Both the position numbers and the translations under genes were made by a program. 17,965 bases of DNA, from assembly GCA_964359785.1 (NCBI GenBank), contig CAYHWL010000017.1, forward strand, positions 1-17,965. The letters are read 5' to 3'. The notes beneath the pieces were generated by a model. It ran no database searches. It saw only the letters and a program-made list of their open reading frames with translations, and was not told the origin of the DNA. The DNA comes from JACQSU01 sp964359785. Lineage in GTDB: Archaea > Nanobdellota > Nanobdellia > Woesearchaeales > JAGWAF01. Shown piece by piece: positions 1 through 6,515 of the stretch. How positions within the stretch are numbered: the first letter of the stretch is position 1; the number at the start of each line of letters is the position of its first letter.

Positions 1-5
1 ACAAC

Positions 6-761
6 ATGATAGCATCATTACCCATGTTCACATCCACACTCGACCCAGTCCTTCTCCATCTTGGCCCTATCCAGATAAGATATTACGGTCTCGTCTATGC
101 TTTTGGTTTTCTCTTGGCGATGTATATGTTTCGTAGATGGTCAAAAGAGCTCAAGATCACGATGGACCAAGCCGACGATCTGGCATTCTGGTTGGCTTTT
201 GGGGCGGTCATAGGTGGTCGTCTATTCGAAGTGTTTGTTTGGGAGCCTGCCTACTACCTCTCCAATCCGCTGAAGATCATCGCTTTCTGGGAAGGGGGTA
301 TGGCTTTCCATGGTGGCCTGATAGGCGTGTGTCTCGCATTGTTCCTCTATTGCAAAAAGCACAACATCAATATCCTCAAACTGGCCGATTTGACCGCGCC
401 TTGGGCTTGTCTTGTGCTAGGCCTAGGACGTCTAGCCAACTTCGCAAACGGCGAGATCGTAGGCAAGATCACAAATGTCTCATGGTGTGTCAATTTCCCA
501 AGCATAGAAGGCTGTCGTCACCCTTATCAGGTCTACAGCGCATTGAAACGCTTCGCGGTAGGCGCTATCGCATTTAACCTTCCAAAGCACAAAGATGGCT
601 ACATCTTCTGGTCGACGGTATTGATGCTCAATGCAGGCCGCTTCGTCCTGGACTTCTTAAGAGACGACCAATCCAACATGTGGGGCCCCTTGAGCACAGG
701 TCAGTGGGTGTCGCTTATCCTTGTGGCTATGTCAGCGTATTATACTTATAAGTCTAAGTAA
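6..761 (+). CDS. lgt: Prolipoprotein diacylglyceryl transferase (Lgt)
   Basis: Polytopic membrane enzyme that, in bacteria, moves a diacylglyceryl group from phosphatidylglycerol to the lipobox cysteine of prolipoproteins. The family signatures are in order: YYGL (residues 26-29), GGMAFHGGLIG with the key histidine at 102, and GRLANFANGEIVG with Arg142, Asn145, Glu150 and Gly153. RHPYQVY follows at 171-177, then GRFVLDFLR with Arg212. Two positions differ from E. coli as I recall it: the glutamate after RHPSQLY is serine, and the glutamate in the last motif is aspartate. At 251 residues it is shorter than the E. coli enzyme (about 290), mostly in the loop before the RHP motif. Only five bases precede the ATG, so promoter and upstream partner are unseen; a second ATG lies at 24. 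The family call is firm. Activity on archaeal ether lipids is unknown. Confidence 0.93.
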   Translation: MIASLPMFTSTLDPVLLHLGPIQIRYYGLVYAFGFLLAMYMFRRWSKELKITMDQADDLAFWLAFGAVIGGRLFEVFVWEPAYYLSNPLKIIAFWEGGMAFHGGLIGVCLALFLYCKKHNINILKLADLTAPWACLVLGLGRLANFANGEIVGKITNVSWCVNFPSIEGCRHPYQVYSALKRFAVGAIAFNLPKHKDGYIFWSTVLMLNAGRFVLDFLRDDQSNMWGPLSTGQWVSLILVAMSAYYTYKSK

Positions 762-818
762 TACCACCATGTTTATGATTCACACACGCCTCACCCCGCC
801 GTTCTGACACCATAAACC

Positions 819-826
819 TTTATAAA
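819..826 (+). promoter_or_regulatory. TATA box of the L15e gene
   Basis: TTTATAAA is a canonical archaeal TATA element. It predicts transcription from about 848-850, exactly where the hairpin and Shine-Dalgarno leader begin. No other feature is visible between lgt and this promoter. Confidence 0.75.
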
Positions 827-847
827 CCCTATACGAATCTCGTTGAC

Positions 848-892
848 TTGCAGGAGGTGTTCGGATTGGCTTCCGAGAATCCTGCAAAATAG
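848..892 (+). promoter_or_regulatory. Structured 5' leader of L15e with a possible 8-codon leader ORF
   Basis: The leader folds into an outer stem, TTGCAGGA (848-855) with TCCTGCAA (880-887), and an inner stem, TCGGA (861-865) with TCCGA (872-876). AGGAGGTG (852-859) matches the archaeal/bacterial anti-Shine-Dalgarno sequence but is far from the L15e start. Six bases after it is a TTG (866) opening an 8-codon frame that would read M-A-S-E-N-P-A-K and stop at TAG 890-892. Folding would hide this Shine-Dalgarno. A role in translational coupling or autoregulation of L15e is inference. Confidence 0.45.
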
Positions 893-912
893 TGAAACAA
901 TGGAGGCCGAAA

Positions 913-1488
913 ATGGGAATGTACAAGTATATCAGGAAGCTTTGGAATAAGCCAAAGGAGAATCTAGGTGACGTCTGGAAACAGCGTCTTATCGATTGGC
1001 GTAAGGAGTCATCAACTGTAAGAATCGAATACCCGACCCGTCTTGATCGTGCGAGAAGCGCAGGCTACAAGGCAAAGCAGGGTGTATTTGTGGTTAGGCA
1101 AAAAGTCCCAAGGGGAGGATTTTTCCGTGACAAGGCCATGATGGGAGGACGCAGGTCCGCTCATTCAGGTCGTATCAAGAATGTCGGGAAGAACTATCAG
1201 GTCATAGCTGAAGAACGTGCCCAGGATCATTACCCTAACGCGGAAGTCCTAAACTCATATTACGTAGGTCACGACGGTAAGCACCAATGGTTTGAGATTA
1301 TCATGGTCGATCCAAGCCATCCGGCTATCCAGGCGGACAAGGATCTCGCTTGGTTGATTGATAAACGTGGACGTTCATACCGTGGGCTCACAGCCGCTGG
1401 CACGAGGATGCGTGGACAGCGCTGGAAGGGCAAGGGAGCGGAGAAGAACTATCCAAGTCTTGCCGCTCACGGCAAACGCGGGAAATAA
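913..1488 (+). CDS. rpl15e: 50S ribosomal protein L15e
   Basis: Large-subunit ribosomal protein found only in archaea and eukaryotes, and the clearest archaeal marker here. The 191-residue product begins MGMYKYIRKLWNKP, the usual start of the family. It carries the basic RNA-binding stretches RLDRARSAGYKAKQG, GGRRSAHSGR and the glycine/arginine-rich end, including TRMRGQRWKGKG. A GTG at 892 would add seven residues, MKQWRPK, but I prefer ATG 913. GGAGG at 902-906 lies six bases before it, and the protein then starts as homologs do. The gene is preceded by its own TATA box and structured leader and followed by strong inverted repeats and T-rich DNA, so it is probably a single transcription unit. 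Confidence 0.96.
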   Translation: MGMYKYIRKLWNKPKENLGDVWKQRLIDWRKESSTVRIEYPTRLDRARSAGYKAKQGVFVVRQKVPRGGFFRDKAMMGGRRSAHSGRIKNVGKNYQVIAEERAQDHYPNAEVLNSYYVGHDGKHQWFEIIMVDPSHPAIQADKDLAWLIDKRGRSYRGLTAAGTRMRGQRWKGKGAEKNYPSLAAHGKRGK

Positions 1489-1574
1489 AGAAAATGCCTG
1501 AAAACGGGCTATCCCACTCGGGGCAGAGCCCCGAGGTATTGCCCGTTTTCTCACTGCGGTGACCGGCATTTTCT
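1489..1574 (+). repeat. Nested inverted repeat, three-way-junction-like element 1
   Basis: Immediately after the L15e stop a 10-bp outer stem (AGAAAATGCC 1489-1498 with GGCATTTTCT 1565-1574) encloses two hairpins. The first has a 10-bp stem (GAAAACGGGC 1500-1509 with GCCCGTTTTC 1541-1550) capped by an 8-bp GC stem (CTCGGGGC 1517-1524, AGA loop, GCCCCGAG 1528-1535). The second is TCAC-TGCG-GTGA (1551-1562), with a UNCG-type tetraloop in RNA. The parts fit together with almost no unpaired bases at the junction. It could be a 3' UTR structure, a processed small RNA or a mobile palindromic element. Confidence 0.7.
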
Positions 1575-1575
1575 A

Positions 1576-1627
1576 ATTTCAAAGTTGGTCGCTGCAAGCG
1601 GCGGGGTATTAAACCCAACTTTGAAAT
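1576..1627 (+). repeat. Inverted repeat element 2
   Basis: A perfect 13-bp inverted repeat, ATTTCAAAGTTGG (1576-1588) with CCAACTTTGAAAT (1615-1627), encloses a small GC hairpin (CGCT-GCA-AGCG, 1590-1600) and GGGGTATTAAACCC. It starts one base after element 1 ends. It shares element 1's plan: variable outer stem, GC-rich inner hairpin, then GGTATT and CCC. The two may therefore belong to one repeat family. Confidence 0.65.
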
Positions 1628-1633
1628 AAACCG

Positions 1634-1667
1634 TATTTTTTCTTTCTCTTTTTTCTATCATTTTTCT
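1634..1667 (+). terminator. T-rich archaeal terminator after L15e
   Basis: Several T runs separated by single C or A bases follow the two hairpin elements. This matches the oligo-T termination signals of archaeal RNA polymerase. Confidence 0.6.
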
Positions 1668-1687
1668 TCCATTTTCGCCCAAAACGC

Positions 1688-1694
1688 TTAAATA
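1688..1694 (+). promoter_or_regulatory. TATA box of the acidic protein gene
   Basis: TTAAATA predicts a start near 1715-1718. That excludes the upstream ATG at 1702 and supports ATG 1738 as the start codon. Confidence 0.6.
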
Positions 1695-1737
1695 CCCCGT
1701 CTTGATTTTCGCGCCTATTGAGGTTGAGGTGGTCCAT

Positions 1738-1941
1738 ATGAAGAAAGCAGACCCAAAAAAGACTAAATTACCAGAGAAGGAGGAAGTCGCAGAAGAGAAG
1801 AAGGCTCCTGAAGAAGAGGAGGTAGTCGAAGAGAAGGAAGAGGACTATCTTAAGGATGAACTTGACGAACTCACCGCTGATGAAGATGAAGAGGAGGAGG
1901 ACGCCAAAGACGACGACTCCTTCGAAGAAGAGGAGTGGTAG
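1738..1941 (+). CDS. Hypothetical highly acidic 67-residue protein
   Basis: I do not recognise a family. About half of the residues (34 of 67) are Asp or Glu. A lysine-rich first 10-20 residues gives way to long acidic runs, and the protein ends in EEEEW. It has no membrane segment or cysteine, and is probably disordered. The start is ATG 1738: GAGGTGG (1726-1732) lies just upstream and the TATA box at 1688-1694 puts the 5' end downstream of the ATG at 1702. Such tails occur in histone-chaperone-like, RNA-polymerase-associated and single-strand-binding proteins, but nothing shows which applies. It has its own promoter and a T-rich terminator. Confidence 0.7.
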   Translation: MKKADPKKTKLPEKEEVAEEKKAPEEEEVVEEKEEDYLKDELDELTADEDEEEEDAKDDDSFEEEEW

Positions 1942-1950
1942 TCTCACCAT

Positions 1951-2481
1951 TTACTCGGTTTTTTCTCTTTTTATGATAGCCCCTTGTGCCGCTGTCTTGA
2001 TCCCAAAGATGGCTCTGCACAGGTCGATATACCATCCGATAGTCGGCCCGACGACGGGTGATATCATGACAAGGTACTCTCCTCCAACACAAGCTTTCTC
2101 AAGGTCCATTCTTCCTTCAGAGATATAGCTTCCAAATGCGACAATGCCAGCATAAAGGGGCACCTGGAATGTGTTGAAAGCGCAAAGATCGACTAGTGTC
2201 TTTCGAATTGCCCTGCTATCTTGGTTAGTCGACGTGACAGCAAATGCTTTCTCCCTCCACCAACCGTACTGTCTGCCAGTTAAGGCGTTGACGACTGTCC
2301 CAGTCGCACGAGAGGTCAGTATCCCTGCGAGATTAAGTCCGGCGAAATAGTCCGTCAGACTTCCAACGACAAGTGAGTAAGTGACGTTTGCGATGGTGTC
2401 CACTACGCCAACACTCAAGTGAGGTTTCTCTAGGATCTTCTCAAGATTGCCGGTTTCAGACGCACTATCCTTCTTATCCAT
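1951..2481 (-). CDS. AlaE-family L-alanine exporter-like membrane protein
   Basis: Resembles the AlaE (YgaW, formerly DUF1144) family, which exports L-alanine across the cytoplasmic membrane in E. coli. The 176 residues hold about four hydrophobic segments. The family pattern is visible: VDTIANVTYSLVVG near residue 26, the SRATGTVVNALTGRQYGWWRE loop near 57-77, LVDLCAFNTFQVPLYAGI near 96-113, and GWYIDLCRAIF near 148-158. The N-terminal 20 residues are charged and likely cytoplasmic. ATG 2481 is supported by a TATA box at 2504-2512, which predicts an almost leaderless message; GGTGA also lies just before the ATG. Convergent with the acidic protein gene, nine bases apart. In an archaeon the substrate may differ from alanine. 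Confidence 0.75.
   Translation of the reverse strand: MDKKDSASETGNLEKILEKPHLSVGVVDTIANVTYSLVVGSLTDYFAGLNLAGILTSRATGTVVNALTGRQYGWWREKAFAVTSTNQDSRAIRKTLVDLCAFNTFQVPLYAGIVAFGSYISEGRMDLEKACVGGEYLVMISPVVGPTIGWYIDLCRAIFGIKTAAQGAIIKREKTE
1959..1972 (+). terminator. T-rich terminator of the acidic gene
   Basis: Two T runs (six and five) follow the stop at 1941. They lie inside the 3' end of the convergent alaE-like gene, where they read as lysine-rich codons. Confidence 0.5.
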
Positions 2482-2503
2482 TCACCCATATAGGTGGAGG
2501 TCG

Positions 2504-2512
2504 AATATAAAG
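2504..2512 (-). promoter_or_regulatory. TATA box of the alaE-like gene
   Basis: CTTTATATT on the minus strand, about 25 bases before ATG 2481, predicts a leaderless or near-leaderless transcript. The rest of 2482-2647 shows no gene. Confidence 0.5.
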
Positions 2513-2647
2513 CCAAGCGATATTCCTCTCCAGTCAGTGATATTACTCTCGTCAGATAAGAGGTTAGATCAATACAAAATCCCATAACCTTCTAAGGACA
2601 TCTTGATTTCGTATGCAGTCAAATAGGATCAGGAGCCACCAGGGCTT

Positions 2648-3103
2648 TCATCGTCGCAATCCCTTACAGAATGTCCTTATCTCCTTATTTGCGCCTGCCA
2701 TTATCTGCCTGTCTTGCAGTTCCAGTATGGCAAGCGGCTTCTTCTTGATTATGCTCTCCATGACATAAGCCGCGTTTTCAGCTGATGCGCCAAAAGTGAC
2801 GAAAAACGCGACTTTCTTGAATTTATTTTCCGACAAGTAAGTCTTGACCGCTGGTGATATCCCGTCCCATATCGGTGTCCCGACTATGACCAAGTCAAAA
2901 TCACTTGGGTTGTGCTGAACTTTCTCTATCTTTGTCGGGGTGCGCAGTTCTTCATCAAAAGCGTTATAGAACCACGTGGCTAAGCCTTGCCGGTTTTTCT
3001 TGTCGACTATCTCCTCTATCTCCGCCCCTAATATCCGCGCGATCCTCTTTCCCACTATCCGTGTATGTCCATGCCGTGAATAGAACGCTACTAGTGTCTT
3101 CAT
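2648..3103 (-). CDS. Flavodoxin-like protein
   Basis: Single-domain flavodoxin-fold protein of 151 residues, expected to bind FMN and carry electrons. It begins MKTLVAFYSRHGHTR, a first beta strand followed by the phosphate-binding loop. Later come DFDLVIVGTPIWDGISPAVKTYL and KKVAFFVTFGASAEN, the strand and FMN-contacting loops typical of flavodoxin-like and HemG-like proteins. I chose ATG 3103 over the upstream in-frame start at 3154 because it overlaps the previous stop as ATGA, with purine-rich GGAAGGGAATGAG before it. Last gene of the operon with the two oxidoreductase subunits, so it is a candidate electron acceptor for them. That pairing is inference. Confidence 0.85.
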   Translation of the reverse strand: MKTLVAFYSRHGHTRIVGKRIARILGAEIEEIVDKKNRQGLATWFYNAFDEELRTPTKIEKVQHNPSDFDLVIVGTPIWDGISPAVKTYLSENKFKKVAFFVTFGASAENAAYVMESIIKKKPLAILELQDRQIMAGANKEIRTFCKGLRR

Positions 3104-3939
3104 CTCATTCCCTTCCAGGAGCGCTTTTGTCGTTTCTTGACAAGCTGGGGCCATCTGCTCTCCAATGTGCCTCGCTTTTCTTGATAGAATATACCAATTG
3201 GGATTTTTCCGGAGCCGATCTCATAATCATATTCCTCTGCTAATATCCGTGCTTGAGGAAGCTTCTTAGGCGTGATCCTATACATCCTGCCGTCTCTATG
3301 GTTGGATTCCGCATTGAACACAAGACAGTCTTGTATCACTTCCACAAAGGCAAACCCTTCGTGTTTTATGGCGGCCACAATGATGTTTTGAGTGCCGACT
3401 ATGTCCCTTGCGTTGCATCTAGCGACAAACGAGGCGCCAGCCGCTAGTGCGAGGCGTATCGGATTTAGGGGTCTGCTATTTCCCAGTGGCTCTGTCCTGT
3501 TTTTGAAACTAGATTGGCTTGTTGGCGTGGCTTGTCCAGTGGTGAGTGAGAATGATTGATTGTCATTCACGATAAGTGTGATATTTGGGTTGGTCTGACA
3601 TGCATGTATGAAATGTTCCATGCCCTCCGAATATGTGTCTCCATCGCCGCTAAATGCGATCACATCCAGGTTGGGATTGCCAAATTTGATCCCCATTGCG
3701 GTGGGTATCGCTCTGCCATGTAGGCAATAGATTCCGGACACAGCCAGATAATCGAATATCTTGCCATGGCATCCTATTCCTGCGGCTATCGCGAAATTCT
3801 CTTTTCTTGATCCTTTACCTATCATGGAGACTAGCGCTCTTCTGGCAGACTCAAGTATCATGTGGTCTGGACAGCCAGGACACCAGGTAATCTTGCAGTT
3901 TGTCCGCAAAGGGCATCCTTCCATCCCAGCCTTTTTCAT
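3100..3939 (-). CDS. 2-oxoacid:ferredoxin oxidoreductase, beta subunit
   Basis: Thiamine-pyrophosphate subunit of an oxidoreductase that converts a 2-oxoacid (pyruvate, 2-oxoglutarate or similar) plus CoA to acyl-CoA and CO2. The TPP/Mg motif is GDGDTYSEG (residues 99-106) with NDNQSFSLTTGQ (125-136). Cysteines at 20 and 23 (WCPGC), 57 (GIGC) and 205 (QDC) fit the four [4Fe-4S] ligands of the family. HGRAIPTAMGIK at 74-85 is also typical. Length 279 is normal. The ATG overlaps the alpha subunit stop as ATGA, and the stop overlaps the flavodoxin start in the same way, so the three genes are translationally coupled. Substrate cannot be set from sequence alone. Confidence 0.92.
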   Translation of the reverse strand: MKKAGMEGCPLRTNCKITWCPGCPDHMILESARRALVSMIGKGSRKENFAIAAGIGCHGKIFDYLAVSGIYCLHGRAIPTAMGIKFGNPNLDVIAFSGDGDTYSEGMEHFIHACQTNPNITLIVNDNQSFSLTTGQATPTSQSSFKNRTEPLGNSRPLNPIRLALAAGASFVARCNARDIVGTQNIIVAAIKHEGFAFVEVIQDCLVFNAESNHRDGRMYRITPKKLPQARILAEEYDYEIGSGKIPIGIFYQEKRGTLESRWPQLVKKRQKRSWKGMR

Positions 3940-5468
3940 CTTAGCATCTCCCGCAGCTCATCTGATGTGAAAGGCCGGCCGTCATACTTTAGTATCCTTT
4001 TCTTGATCTTGATGCCTGTCTTCTCCCGGATCAGTCTTCCAAGCTGGCCAGTGAGGTTATTCTCGATAAGTGTCACATTCTTGGCTTTTAGGATCTCCTC
4101 TTTCACCTTGTCTGATAGTGGTTTGATGTATATCACTTGCAATAATTTATAGTCCAATCCTTCTATGGCGTCGATTATGGCATTTGTTGGTGAACCCCAG
4201 CTTATGATGAGGTTCCTGCTCTTCTTCCTGCCATACGTCTTCACCATCTCGAATCGTTTGCATTCTTTCTTGATTTCCTCATATCTCCACAGCCTTTCCT
4301 CCGCGTTCTTTATAGCAAATGAAGCGCTTTCAGTCGTGAGCCCATTCAAATCATGTTCATAACTGCTCGCTTTGACATTCATCTCTCCTGGGATCTTCCT
4401 CTTGACCTTCACATCTAACGGCTTCTTTGGTTTCTCAAGCGATGAGAATTCTGATTCTGCGATGTGTTTATCTGTGAGGATGATAGCCAGGCTGTTGAAT
4501 TTATTGGCTAGATAGAATGCCTCATTCACTTTCTCGATCGATTCTACAGGATCGCCAGGAGCGATGACGATCCGTGGGAATTCGCCATGTCCTGATTTCA
4601 GAGCGATGTTCATGTCGCATTGCATTGTGTAGGTTGGGATTCCGGTCCCTGGTCCTACTCGGCTCGCGAGGTATACTACTAATGGTAATTGTGATGCCCC
4701 TTGCATGCTAAGCCCTTCTCCCATCAAGTCAAATCCGCCGCCGCTTGTGCCGACTATCGCTTTTGCCCCTGCGAAACTGGCGCCAAGAGCCATGTTGATG
4801 GCGGCGATCTCCCCTTCTGGTTGATACACTACATAGCCTCCTTCAACTTGGCGTTCTGCTAGTTCATTGAGCAGATTTGTGGCGGGAGTCATTGGATACG
4901 CTATATAGATGTCAATCTTCGAGTTTATCGCGCCTAGTGCTGCCGCTTTACTGCCTGACATGAGTATAGGTTTCCTCTTCAGCTTCCGCAGGTGATACCT
5001 TGTTTCTTGGCTCTCATAGCCTTGCTTTGCCGCAACTATCGCTTCTTTGAGAGAATCCTTATCTTTTAGTCCCTCTTTCACCGAATCGAGCAAGTTCTCT
5101 TTTTCAATGCCTAATCTCCTCATCAAAGCTCCACATAGGGCTATATTCAGGTTTATCCCTAGGCCCGGAAATTCGCTATAATCGATGACAAATCCCCCTT
5201 TTTTTAGCTCATCCTCATGCAGCCTTCTTGTCTCCCCATCCAAAGCGATTATGCCGTCCATTCTGGACTCATGGCTTCTTATGGGGCGGTCTGATATTGA
5301 GATGATATTGAAGTTATGCCCGCCTCGGATGATGGAGGGATAGTCTCTATAATTGAAGATGAAGTATCCATGCTCGATGATGGCTTTTGTTATTATTCCA
5401 GTCACCTTGTTTATGCCTTGCCCGGCCTTTCCACCGATAAGCAGATTGATTCTCATATGGGATGGCAA
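3936..5468 (-). CDS. 2-oxoacid:ferredoxin oxidoreductase, fused gamma-alpha subunit
   Basis: Partner of the beta subunit. The N-terminal ~170 residues are the gamma domain (INLLIGGKAGQG at 7-18, YRDYPSIIRGGHNF at 40-53). The rest is the alpha domain: AYPMTPAT (190-197), QPEGEIAAI (216-224), GTSGGGF (240-246) and SRVGPGTGIPT (269-279). This gamma-alpha fusion is the usual two-subunit architecture of archaeal and KorAB-type enzymes. No ferredoxin-like delta domain is present. The frame opens with TTG 5468, with GGTGAG just upstream. ATG 5456 is an alternative that trims four residues and fits homologs equally well. First gene of a three-gene operon with two possible TATA boxes. Confidence 0.92.
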   Translation of the reverse strand: MPSHMRINLLIGGKAGQGINKVTGIITKAIIEHGYFIFNYRDYPSIIRGGHNFNIISISDRPIRSHESRMDGIIALDGETRRLHEDELKKGGFVIDYSEFPGLGINLNIALCGALMRRLGIEKENLLDSVKEGLKDKDSLKEAIVAAKQGYESQETRYHLRKLKRKPILMSGSKAAALGAINSKIDIYIAYPMTPATNLLNELAERQVEGGYVVYQPEGEIAAINMALGASFAGAKAIVGTSGGGFDLMGEGLSMQGASQLPLVVYLASRVGPGTGIPTYTMQCDMNIALKSGHGEFPRIVIAPGDPVESIEKVNEAFYLANKFNSLAIILTDKHIAESEFSSLEKPKKPLDVKVKRKIPGEMNVKASSYEHDLNGLTTESASFAIKNAEERLWRYEEIKKECKRFEMVKTYGRKKSRNLIISWGSPTNAIIDAIEGLDYKLLQVIYIKPLSDKVKEEILKAKNVTLIENNLTGQLGRLIREKTGIKIKKRILKYDGRPFTSDELREMLR

Positions 5469-5504
5469 GACTCACCGCAGTGCGGGAGCAAGATCATGTC
5501 CCCC

Positions 5505-5562
5505 TTATAAGGACACACAGCCAATATCACCATAGAATTCCTCGGATTTGAGGTATTAAATA
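5505..5562 (-). promoter_or_regulatory. Promoter region of the oxidoreductase operon, two TATA candidates
   Basis: TTATAA at 5505-5510 would start transcription near 5481, giving a short leader that still holds the GGTGAG Shine-Dalgarno. TATTTAATA at 5554-5562 would give a leader of about 60 bases. Apart from CCTGTGGACAGG at 5602-5613 and the promoter at 5675, I see nothing else in 5469-5703. Confidence 0.45.
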
Positions 5563-5674
5563 CTTCTGTTCGTGATATCCTGCTTGGTAGAGCAGTAATT
5601 CCCTGTGGACAGGAGCAATACTTCTTCCAGTATAGTCAGATCTTCAGCATAGTTCAGACTGCCCTCCGATCACC

Positions 5675-5682
5675 TTTAAATA
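5675..5682 (+). promoter_or_regulatory. TATA box giving a leaderless start at 5704
   Basis: TTTAAATA centred near 5678 predicts transcription at about 5702-5705, on the ATG itself. No Shine-Dalgarno is present. Confidence 0.6.
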
Positions 5683-5703
5683 TGAAATTATATTATCAAT
5701 GAT

Positions 5704-6435
5704 ATGTCCACCCATTTCCAGGAGAACCTCGATTTCGCATATAGGTCGCTCGAATCCAGATTGGATGAAGGCCAGCGGATCATTGCCACAAATCCAGAGG
5801 TAGGAAGCTGTTTTCCAGGCAGGCTCTGGATCAAGTATCCAATTTTCCCTCAACCGGAGGGGGCTCGCAAGCTATTGGTTCCACTCGGGAGCGGTTATCT
5901 TCTCAAAGTCTACGCTGATGAAACGATCCTATCTTTTCGGTATGAGAATGTGCATACACCGCTCAAAAGTATGGACACTGTCTTCTTGTCATATGACGAT
6001 AACTCATTCCAAGAGACCAACGCGCAAGTTCTCGCTAATCATGGTTCCACAGAAGAGAACGGTTTCCGTATTCCTGATCATAAGGTTGTAGGCGTTAACG
6101 TAATAGAGGGTAAAACAAAAGTCGTCCCTAACGGTCACGGTTGGACCATAGTCGAAGATATGTCAGAAGATGGAAAATATCCCCTAGTGGATATCCAGCC
6201 ATATCATTTTTTCTCCTTAGAAAACAGGCATGAGTTCACAGAATCCTACATGGAGCATCTCTCCAAGCTCTTGGAAGTGTACAATCACCCTTCGATAGAC
6301 GCCAATGTCACCCGGCACGGCAGACCAAACAATCCGTATGGACCTCTAAGCCGTATGCTTCTCTTGAAAATCAAGGATGGCATTGGTCAAATTATCATAG
6401 GCGATCTTGACAATGTAGAGTTAAAAGTTAGATGA
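5704..6435 (+). CDS. Conserved-looking hypothetical protein, possibly kinase-like
   Basis: I do not recognise this 243-residue soluble protein. It lacks a signal peptide and membrane segments. Several features loosely suggest a divergent protein-kinase or phosphotransferase fold: a glycine-containing hairpin GSGYLLKVY near 63-71, a hinge-like TIVEDMSEDGKYPLVD near 148-163, RHGRPNNP near 206-213, and GQIIIGDLDNVEL near 228-240, which could stand for the metal-binding DFG region. These are resemblances only; the usual HRD and G-loop signatures are absent. The promoter predicts a leaderless message. The gene lies before the GHKL/STAS-like cassette but has its own promoter and a T-rich stretch after it, so co-transcription is not implied. 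Confidence 0.8.
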   Translation: MSTHFQENLDFAYRSLESRLDEGQRIIATNPEVGSCFPGRLWIKYPIFPQPEGARKLLVPLGSGYLLKVYADETILSFRYENVHTPLKSMDTVFLSYDDNSFQETNAQVLANHGSTEENGFRIPDHKVVGVNVIEGKTKVVPNGHGWTIVEDMSEDGKYPLVDIQPYHFFSLENRHEFTESYMEHLSKLLEVYNHPSIDANVTRHGRPNNPYGPLSRMLLLKIKDGIGQIIIGDLDNVELKVR

Positions 6436-6445
6436 GTCTATCCGT

Positions 6446-6473
6446 ATTTTCTTGAGATTCTCCATCTCTTTTT
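6446..6473 (+). terminator. T-rich putative terminator
   Basis: TATTTTCTTG and CTCTTTTTC follow the stop at 6435 and could end the transcript of the upstream gene. Confidence 0.4.
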
Positions 6474-6515
6474 CACTCCCTCTACTTCTTCGACACATCC
6501 ACGCTTATAAACACC

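Noticed and set aside
137..577. 146-residue plus-strand ORF inside lgt
   Set aside because: It lies in another frame of a gene with complete Lgt motifs, and its arginine-rich, low-complexity product looks like a shadow translation.
892..912. N-terminal extension MKQWRPK of L15e from GTG 892
   Set aside because: The GGAGG at 902-906 serves ATG 913, and the family begins MGMYKYI or similar; the extension would place the ribosome site inside the coding region.
1375..1618. Two minus-strand ORFs of 64 and 76 residues across the L15e end and the hairpins
   Set aside because: They run through the inverted repeats with no ribosome site, promoter or recognisable domain. Palindromic DNA readily yields open frames on both strands.
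1768..1950. 60-residue minus-strand hydrophobic ORF
   Set aside because: It is the complement of Glu/Lys codons in the acidic gene, which automatically read as Phe/Leu.
5602..5613. CCTGTGGACAGG palindrome between the divergent genes at 5468 and 5704
   Set aside because: A single short palindrome, not aligned with either promoter or repeated; too weak to call an operator.
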